From Cristatella mucedo (lineage: Eukaryota > Bryozoa > Phylactolaemata > Cristatellidae), in assembly GCA_009760855.2 (NCBI GenBank), contig WPIO01000120.1:1116001-1180000 (forward strand): DNA of 64,000 bases, written 5' to 3'. The notes under the pieces were generated by a model, which was given only the letters and a program-made list of their open reading frames with translations, made no database searches and had not been told where the DNA came from. The position numbers and the translations under genes were made by a program. Below, piece by piece: positions 36,601 through 47,400 of the stretch. The first letter of the stretch is position 1; each line of letters begins with the position of its first letter.

Positions 36601-39600
36601 ATATAGTCAAAGTCTGGGCATTTAAACGTAGACCATTAGTTTCACATTTAATCCACTAACCGACTAGTATTGGTTATGGCTCATGTGAATTAGCGGACTC
36701 ACAAAAAGAGTCACACACTCCAAAGAATTCCAATCTAAACTGTAGATTACCACCCTATCGCTATATACTTTGTCTAACTGAATAAATGCAAATATCTTTC
36801 ACTCTGCAATGTGAGTACTCCAACATCTACAACCTATATGAACCGTTTAACCACAGAAACCTTGCTATTGATGCTTGGTGCTTGAAAAAATATCCTCGTC
36901 AGCTCTGCAGCTCAATCCCTATTTCAAGCTGTCATAACTAGGTGAGTGTTACCCCGCCAAACTAGCTAACACGCTTGACGAGTTTGCACCTCTTGCAGCG
37001 TTTGTAACGCCTTCGCTTGGACGGCTGATGGATTACCATATAAATGCCGAGGTCTAATGAGGGTAAGGTGGATAAAGCTTTTAAATGATAATGATTAAAA
37101 TTGCATCGGTCGACCTAATAACACTACTGTAGACCATAACATTTTTTCTTAGCAATTCATGGATTCTTAATAACAAGTTGAATTCTAATACCAGCCGTCT
37201 ATTTAACCTCTCCGATGGGATCTTCAACTTAAAGATGCATTTGTAATCGTGCTCATCGCTCCTCTCGTTATATTTAAGAATTATCGGTACAGGCAGAATC
37301 CATATCAAAGGTAGTATCTTCGCCTCTGCATTCCTTTCTCTCAATAGCTACACGACAGGAGTCATCTCCCTCCATTCTATTGCCATCTCAATGTTTCTAT
37401 TCAAGTAGGCCAAGAATGACATCATCCCGATACTCCTCTCCCTGACAAAGTGCTCAGATATCTCTACAAACTATTAACAAGGTCCTAATGATACAATTGA
37501 TTGATATGCGGCTGTCATGCATAACTAAAAATATATTAAAAAGTGAATATCCTCATATCAGGTACGTGCTCTTTCCACAGATAAAATTGTGAGGCAACAA
37601 AATAAGACAACAACTATAGAATAGGTGAAATTGAGCAATGTTTGCCCAATCTCATTTTTACAATTTCTATGGCAGACACCGGAACAAGTTGTGGCATATT
37701 AGCTAAACTCTTTAAATTAAACTTTAAATCCTAAAAGTTAGTTAAAACTTCGTTCTTAGCATTTCAATGTACTAATTCAGCATTGATTTCACTGGCTAGT
37801 GATCACTAACAAAGCAGAATTATTTTGGACGTATATGCTGGTTATGCTTGACTTGTTGGCGATGTGGAAAAATGCTTAGTGTCACGTCTTTTTGATCGCT
37901 TTCCATCTAAACTTGGTATCGCTGGCACTGCACTGCCAACGTTCAGATTTAATTTCTGTAGGAGACTCAGGTGCATATGTGTTAATGATAAAAGATAATC
38001 TGTAGAACCATGAATGTCCGGAGTACTAGAATATTTTCGTCCTCATAATTTCACTGTTTATACTCCCCCTTTGCAAATATTATCGCCATGCAATATCTAG
38101 TCCTTTCTTTCATTGGAGATTACCCTTATCTGTAATTTCCTTTAATCTGTCTCCTTTAGGCTTTTTATAGTATCTATTAGTTTAGGCACTAGGTTTATTT
38201 AATTGCTAATCTTTTAACTGTATGTTGAACAGCAAAGTCGTATAGGTAGTAGTAGCTGAATTTTAATATCGTCATTTAGATCGCATCTAAGGAATTTACA
38301 TATACTCTCAGCTAATATACCTGAAAAGAGAACTAAGAGACCAGACCTAAAAAAATTGTGTCGTGTAAAAGGACGATTACCTGCGACATATATGCATAAA
38401 AGAGATACCTAATGCTTACCCGAATCTGTCATCTATGTTTGAAAAAACTTCCATATGGTCTACTTTGTGTATATTCTGTGGAATGGTGTTTAGCACGTGG
38501 GTTTTTGAGTAATAAGACAGGAATACAATCCTCACAGACAGTTCTCTGCACTTCTTCTTTGGCTGAAAGATTTATTGTTCAGCTTTATTTCGTGACATCA
38601 TTTTTGACCTTTGGATATGGTACAGTTGAATTAATCAAAGCACTAGAAATTCTGATTCAGATTACCCAGAATGCCTTAGCCATGTTTAATTAACTGTGTG
38701 TATCCTTTGAATCCTTATACTAGCGAATTATTTTGCTGTTGGTACATGACCTTATTAGCACAAGATCTTGTTTTTTTTTAAATTAGATCGAGGCGTTGAT
38801 GGCTTATTACGTGCTAATACAAATAATTACTTTCGCATTTAATGAGCACTTGTGCTGTCAAATTGGTTTAAGGTTAAACATGGATTACAATTTTCAAGAA
38901 TCCCATAGGGAAGTTATTTTGTTAATTTTCTGATTCTTCCTCACAGCCAGGTTTACACAGGCCTCAAACAAATCACGAGAACGATATGTCACGACATGAA
39001 AAAAATAACAACAGCTAAAAAGACAGACTTGGCATGGTCATAGCCTCATGCTGCTCTCGTACAGTCTGTCGTTCGCATGCAGTGCCTACGAACCTCTACA
39101 AACAGCCAAGGAGACGACATGCCAGCACGATTTGAAGACAACTAAGTTGCAAATGTAAACGCATCCATCCATCAGAAATTAAATTGACTAGCCTATATCA
39201 AGTTGTGTCGCGTGAATAGCTAACGAATGGCTAAATCGAGAATAAGCAGGCGGAATACATATGGTTGTTCAATAATAAAGGAGCCAACAAAATCTTGCTA
39301 AATATGCCGTTCAGAATTTCTTCTGTGGAAATCTGTATGTCGATATTTAACTAGATCTCATTTTTTGTTGGCAGCACATGATTGGTTTTATATCACATGT
39401 CTAATTTCTACTCACCAAGAATACGTTATTCCACGTGGATCGTGTTGTTTATCAAGCATAACGTTACTCACCATTCAATCCCGTTTCCCACTGCAGCAAA
39501 AGTAATGGAACCTAGAATGACATTGAGTTGTCTGAGGGCGCTTGATCAAGTGTATTTTTTATTAATAATTTACGCTCGTGTGCTCACTGAGCCTTGTATG

Positions 39601-42600
39601 CCTTCTCATGCTGTGACGTTTGGCGTCTTAAGCTCGTATCTCTTTACAATGAACGTGAATATTTCCCTTCATGTCGCTCAGCATTCCACAATTTGGTAGA
39701 AAAAGCTAATTATATAGGTTAACAGTTTTCATAAAATATCTGATAGTTGCCAGAACTTTACAGGTTTATATACTGAATCCGGAAACATTTTATTGGATTA
39801 GTTGATACTATGGTTATTTAAAATGCCTATTCTAGTAGCTAATTGGAATAGTAGCACTTAATTAGTTAAGCCTGCCAATTTAGTCGCTTGCCTCACCACT
39901 GGGCAAATTTCTTGAAGGTAAGTTACTTAATTCTTTTCAAATTCATTTGCCTTACTACCTAAAAAAATTTCTGGAAGATTATACAACAATAACTACCGCA
40001 AAGTCTCAATGCAGGTGAATTTCTTTTCAAATCGCTTGCAGACTCCCTTGAATAACATGCACAAATACATAAATTTTGCTTTTGCTTTAATCGGCAGATG
40101 ATAGAAATCAGGACGACGCACAAGCAGTTAAAGACATTGGTGGCACTGAATATGTTGTTACTTACTCTCTGAACCCAATCAGGAACTTCTTTTGAGCCAT
40201 TGTGGGATATGCGTATGACATATATAGTACCCAGTAAGGATAGTGCCGATGTTGAAGTCACAAATGTAATATACTGACCTGCAAATTTCATTAGCCTATC
40301 TCTAATTATCAAATTTGAATAACGCTGAGAGATAAACTAGAAGCTGGCAAATTCATATTTACTCAGTAGCGGAGTGTAGTCGGACGTCCTTGGCATATCG
40401 TTGGATACGTCAACTAGGAGCACAACGAAGGCAAGTAACAAAGTGATGCTTAGCGTCACCTACAATATTTTTATTAAAAATTACTTCCCAGAGCCGAATA
40501 TTACTTACAAAAATTGAACAACACCTTTAAATTTCCCGGCTTTCAGTGGTTTAGTGAATTTGTGTATTTTCCGCTTATGATTCAACAACTCTTCTAGATT
40601 GTAGGTATTCCGTGCCTTAATTTTTTGTAGGTATGGGAAAATCTTGAGGGTATTGCTGGTAATAAGAGTTTTTTAATAGAGCATTACCATGATGTATTTG
40701 TAATTGGGTAAACCACGAAACTCTTTTGAATCAAATTAGTGAACAATGAGATTGCCTACTTAGCACGAGCTTTTAGCCTTTTTTACTATTTTTCATGACG
40801 AATATCAAATCTAATTGAGATGTAATTGCATTAAATGTAATACACAAACACACACACACACACACATATATATATGTATATATGTGTGTGTGTATAATAT
40901 ATACATATATTATAATCTATATATATATATATATATATATAATCTATAGATATTGTCTGCGTGGTTTGTTTTATAACTAAAATATCTACCAGCACTTTAA
41001 GACATTTATGTTCCAGAAGGCTTTTGCTAGACCCTTTATTTATTTATTTCAAAAACAACTATTTGCCTCATCGTAAAAAAACTCCCTGAAGATTAATCTG
41101 GCAATCGGCCAATTCTCGTGAAAAATTCTGCAGCACTGTTGTCCGAGTAACTGTATATTTCCTTCACCTTTATCAGTTGGTTGCAATATGAAAAGCTTTG
41201 GATAGGAAATTTATTCGAGGAATTCATTTGCATTTCGACATTTAACTGCTCAACCTTATTTAGCGATGCTAAAGGCTCGACATTTCAGCGTTCGACACAC
41301 GTTGGATCAGTTAATTCTTGCTTTTGCTATTCATATCGCTTCCATCACACTATTGCATTGTTCTGCCCATAAACACGCTATGGATACAATCCAGCATTAT
41401 CATTAAATCACTAAACAGTAGCTGTATTTAAAAAAAACGGTTTCAAGTTGTTATTGATGAGCATATTTTCTAGAAAAATTAAACATTTTAAATGCGTCTT
41501 CAATGTATTTAGACTCTTACATTTGTTCTATAGATTACCATTTTTTCTCATTCTACAAATTTTCACGATACGGTTTCTCCTCGTTCGTTACCTTTAATCA
41601 GTTCCATATTTTATGGCGAAAAAATAGTTTTCGAGGAAGAAGAGTCTTTGTTCATAAATAAAAAAACCTGTATTCACTCTTACCACCGTATTACCTAATA
41701 TCAGAGAAAAGGAGCGATCGAGCGGCTGCATCTGGCTTTGAAGAATTTGCGATAGTGCTCGAACGCATAGGCCTACAGTAAATAAATATACAGTAACTTT
41801 TATTTTAATACATGGCAATATAATTGACTCAAACAATTGAATGCTTTAGTACAATTTTCATTAGCTAGATGAATGTCTTAATGAAGATACAGGTATTTGA
41901 AAGAACACGATATAGAGATCCGGGAAATGCAAAGTGCGAAGAGGCGAGGGATGACTTGTTGCCTTTGTTTCAAGTTACCCGGTTTTTTCGGACACTTTTC
42001 TCTGTTGCATGCAACCTAGCTAGTTTTCTACCACGTCCCCACACTAAGCCTTTAGGTTTTCAGGGTAATATGATTCAATCCAGAAAAACCTAATGAAAAT
42101 TAAAAATAAAAGCCGAGTACGTAATAGATTGGACCTTGCACATATAATGTTATAATTGTTTTGAAAACTCAAAAATTTATTGTAGGCTGTCTTCTAAAAT
42201 TGACCTTGCAGACGGAGCAAATTGGTTAGAGAGACGTACTAACTTGCTAGGAGCTAGCCAGCCGTACAGCCGGATAGACAAGGGCATGTTTACAAACTTA
42301 TTTAGACCGCCGATAAACGACACAGCCCCACTTGAAATGCCGAGTCAAGTTGTTTTTGCGTGATGTTTCATGACATGTGCGACTGATATGGAGAAACATA
42401 TTAGTCAATTTTCAAATTCAGTAATAGCAGGTGAATTATTTGTATATCCGATCAACTTGGACGAACTCACAGCAAGTTACAAGAAATCGAGCAAAATGGC
42501 CCATGAGCGACCACTGACGATTGACTTTTCAAACTACTGTAGCAATCAATATTCACCTATGTTTACACAGAAGTAATCCCTAGGGGATGTTGCAAAACAT

Positions 42601-44353
42601 GCATTTCTGGCCTTATTACTGGTACTCAAGATTTTCCAATTCGTTGCTGATAACAGTGACCACGGATCAGACTTTTAATGCCAGCATCGATCAATAACTT
42701 CTGAGAAAATGCATCGCACATTTTCAGCAGTACTGTCAAAATGAAAATAGCCAAATGTTGCCGAAAAAATTATATTGACAGCAGTACGTTCTATTTTACA
42801 GAGTTTACAGTTTCATCAATATAGAATTCAGTTGATTTAATTCCTGACTATCAACATTTGCATCAAAAGTCAAACCCATTTCATTCATCAATAATAACTA
42901 ATGTCAATAAAACATCTTAAAATCATAGATTTTCCACATATTGAATCGACCATATTGTAATTATCTAAGTCCTTATATATTCTAAAACTAATATCTCCAA
43001 ATTCAGGAAATTGCTTTCATTTATAGAAATAAGACATGTAAGGTATAACTGAGCTTTAAGAACTTTTTAGATCATCTACCCTTAGTCTAGGGAATCGTGT
43101 ATAAGTCGAGTAGTTATAATGAAACATAGGGCTACGGGAACTTGTATTCTAAATTTTGGAATTCGGGTTTCAAGAGCTTGCAGCAGATCAATAAGAAGTG
43201 GTTTGAAAATTCAAGTTCACCTTTATTGCTGCTTAAAGAAGGGTCTTGGGTTTTATTCTGAATATGTCTGACATACCATACAGTTGCTCTCCTACAGGTC
43301 TTTCAGCTTCATTTGCTAATAACTTTAGGATTCTTTGATTCAATTTGAGGACTAAAATGTTTTGGGGCCAAGCAATCTAAAGGAATTTGATCTAAACATA
43401 GTAGAGCATCTTAAACCGACCATCGTTCATGCAATTATAATGCTCCATTTATTATTGTTTATATGTCAGTGAAATATGAACGTCGTCTTCTTGTTTAGCC
43501 CTCTGATAAATAATCACAACAACCCTATTAGCATAATACAATGGCAATCAAATATGAGATGCTTGGAGAGTAAGGAGAAACGTTTGCTTGCGGATTAAAA
43601 GTATAGAGTGAATAATGCTCACACATTGGATAACGACTTATGCGATGCTGTTGGAGCACAACTTGTTATTTATCCAACAGATTTCGGTTCGGAGGATTTA
43701 ACTATGAGAGTTTCAGAAATAAGATATTGAGAAAAGTATCCGTTATTACTTTTCGGCGTTTTCTCTTTAAGATCTTACCCAACAGCAGATGTTTCACTAA
43801 TATTCCATTCTCCAGAGCCAATAAAGACGTCCAGAATGATTGATTCACCGTCAGGATGTATCTGGCATAAATTCGTTTGGTAGACCCAGTTTTCAAAACG
43901 AAAGTAACACCTTAACTCAGGAAAACTGATATCATAGCACTTCTGCCACAATACCATAAGTATTGTATGAATTTGGATTTAAAGAAAGCCATTAACTTTT
44001 TTAAAGTGCATTTATGCAATACGGTGATTAAAATAGTAATTTTAGCATAAAGATACAGAAATTATAATTTGCTGTGAAATCTTTGGTTATTAATCAGTTG
44101 TGTCAATGTCCAATGAGGGAGCTGGATTGTCTCGATTGTTTTTAAATGGCAAATGCCCCAATCATATTTTGGCATAGCATAATTAATTTATGTATCGATA
44201 AGTAGCGACATGCGAAAAACCTGGTAGAGCAACTTTAATGAATATTTGCAAATAAAACCTACCATTAGTTTGGACCCAAAATGAATTAGCGAGGCTAGTT
44301 TTTATAGAGCTCCTCGGACATCTGGTTGTATCTTTCTCTCTGTCTCTCTCTTC

Positions 44354-44449
<96 letters not shown>

Positions 44450-47400
44450 ATCTCCCCCTCTCTCTCTCTCTCTGTCTCTCTCTCTGTCTCTGTCTCTCTC
44501 TCTCTCTATATATATATATACATATATATGTGTATATATGTATGTATGTGTGCTCACAACATGCATAAATATATTAGCTTATTAAGAAACCTTATTTGGA
44601 CAGACTTCGGAGAGAAAAAACGGCTTTAACCACCACTCGCAGTTGACATGTAGCATTGTCCTCTGAAGGGTTTGAACCTACGATATCAGTTGTGAGGAGC
44701 GAGTGCATTACCACCAGGGCCATCACAACCCAAGCAAGTCAGGCCAATGGACAGTAAGTGCTCTAACGCAGTAATCGTAGGTAAATTTCGGACATCTGAA
44801 CCTAATCTAGTTACTTCACATGTAGGGATTTTGGTTATTATTAGATGCATTGTGGTGTATTAAAGGCGCTAATACATCAATTTTATCACTGTAATGCAGT
44901 TGGTACGAGGGGCTAAATAAAATAACAGAAATTCTGAACATATTTTCAGGTACGGTCAAGCTTTTTTATTGAAATGGAAACTACAAAAAAATATTTAAGA
45001 GGTACTTTGGTATGTCTTTAGGTTCTTTATTGTCGAATCAAGCTAAATACTCTGAATCAGTTGCACAGGCAGGTTTTATCCAAGATTACTACCTTTTCAG
45101 CTGATTCGGTTGGCAAAACAAATACCAGGCACATCAGTGCTGACATGACTGCAACTGGAAACACCGAATTCATCAGGTAAAAAGATGTCTTTCTTTGTAA
45201 GGTTAAGTAAAAATAAACATCTGAGTACGTCGTTCCTTCAGGATAAACATTGTTAAACCTACAAAAGAGCAGGCGTATGCACAAATGCTGCTAACCTCTT
45301 AATTGATGCATGTAAATCGGCTTCAAAAGTCGCACAGCAGCAATAACTAATTTTCTTTACTTTCTATGTTTTTCTTTATAGTTCTAAAGTATCCCAGCTT
45401 ACGTATGAAGTTAAGCAAAACAATAAAACTTGCCCAAGTACACCTTTCTTTAATTGTTTTATAGACAATGCAAATTAAATGTATTATTTAAAATCACGAG
45501 ACAATATATTTTAAATTGTATACCCAAATAATTGAAAATGCTATTTGTCACATCCGTTACAAGAGGTAGATACTACATTATAGCTAGCACACATATATAA
45601 TATGCCAGTGAAAGTACTGAAGCTATGGATATTTGTAAACAAGAATTTTCAATATGTATTGGAAAGGTGCAGTCAGTGCATAAAAGATCTTACCCAACAG
45701 CAGATGTTTCACTAATATTCCATTCTCCAGAGCCAATAAACTCGTCCAGCATGATTGATTCACCGTCAGGATGTATCTGGCATAAATTCGTTTGGTAGAC
45801 CCAGTTTTCAAAACGAAAGTAACACCTTTGTGAGTCAAATGGATAGTAGGTCAAATCCAAAATACACCTAAAAGAGAGCTCTCTGATGAAAAAACGTCTC
45901 ACTGCTACCTGCCGAGCTGGTTAGGTCCAGCGTTAAAGGTGCTCGCCCCAGCCACGGTCTGGCTGAGGTCATTGGGTCGAGCTCGGTGGCATGTGTGAAG
46001 CCCCTCAATAGAGATTAAGTTCTCTTGGGCGCTATACAAATTCAATATATTTATCTGGCATAATGGCTAGACGATCAAGTGTAGTCATGTATGCATCCAC
46101 CAACCAATTCTCTAAGGTAACTCGAACTGCATAATGAATGTAAAACTGACATTAAGCGTAGCTTGCATGCTACCTGACAGTCATTTCTCCATGGGGAAAC
46201 CAAGATATGGCACCATTGCTGTCGACCTCAAGTAAGTAATAAGAAGAATAAAATGCTCTGTTGTAAATATCACCAGCTCTAAATAATAAATCATCGATAG
46301 TATTATAGTATTGAGCAATAATATAAAGCCAAAGTATTTGCTGCTAGTTTTCCAAACACGTTCTTACGCATTAATCAATGCAAAGTCGGGTTTCCAAATG
46401 ACGTCTGCTGGCAAAGTAATTGTTTTCAGCCCTTGCCATTTGCTCGGGACCCATTGAAGTCGGTAATCATTCCAGTACTGTTAAATATAAACAAGAAATG
46501 ACTTAATTATATCATCAGATGCCATTTTATCATTTCTTCTTATCCAGTAAAAATAGGCATTTTGCAGAGCATCGTATAACATGAAACAGGATTAAAAGGC
46601 TTTGCTGTTCTAATAGGCGATGCTATTGTGTGACCTTCACCACGTGCTCGTAATCTAGGTGTCGTGTTTGACAGCTGCCTCAATTTCAAAAGCTTCATTC
46701 AGAAGACTGCCTCTACAGCTAGCCATCACATCCGATCCCTATCCAAGATTAGAAGCTGTCTCCCACAGTGGCTTGTACAAAATTTAACTAGCTCTTTAGT
46801 TCTGTCTCGGCTTGATTATTGTAATTCCCTTTTGGCTGGCTACCAAAGAAAGCTATTATGCCACTACAGCGGACTATGAATATGGCTGCAAGGCTGGTCT
46901 TCAAGTCCCAGCGGTTTGAGCACGTGTCACCTTTGCTGAAAGAGCTAGGATGGTTGCCGGTTGAGCAAAGGATACGGAGCAAAGTTCTTACGCTGACCCA
47001 CAAGGCCCGCCACGGCTTGGCTCCTTCATACCTAGCTGAACTGCTACATCAGTTTCAGCCTGTTCGCGCCCTCAGGTCCTGTGTGGACAATAAATTAGCT
47101 GTCCCATTCCTCCGCTTAAAGACAATTGGCGACAGAAGCTTTAGCTCTGCAGGCCATGGACTGTGGAACTCGCTTCCACAATTCTTACGCAACGACATCT
47201 ACTCTCCAACTGCCGACTATGGCACATCTTTTTCAGCGGTCCTGAACTGCTACTTCTATGCTACTCACTACCTCAACTGCTCTCCTAAATCTGCTATGCT
47301 TCCCACTTTCTCTTTGTTGCGTGAGACGAAGTCTGTTGGCTACCGAATGCGTACCGAAAGCCGCTTAGGCTGTGAGTGCGTTATACAAAACTCGCCTGCG

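Noticed and set aside
43769-43913. Mutually exclusive alternative exon of the receptor
   Set aside because: It lies after the M1 exon, lacks the first Cys and would break the frame there; kept as a duplicate, not as a coding exon.
44183-44568. Arg/Glu-rich and Ser/Leu-rich open frames
   Set aside because: They are translations of the (TC)n microsatellite.
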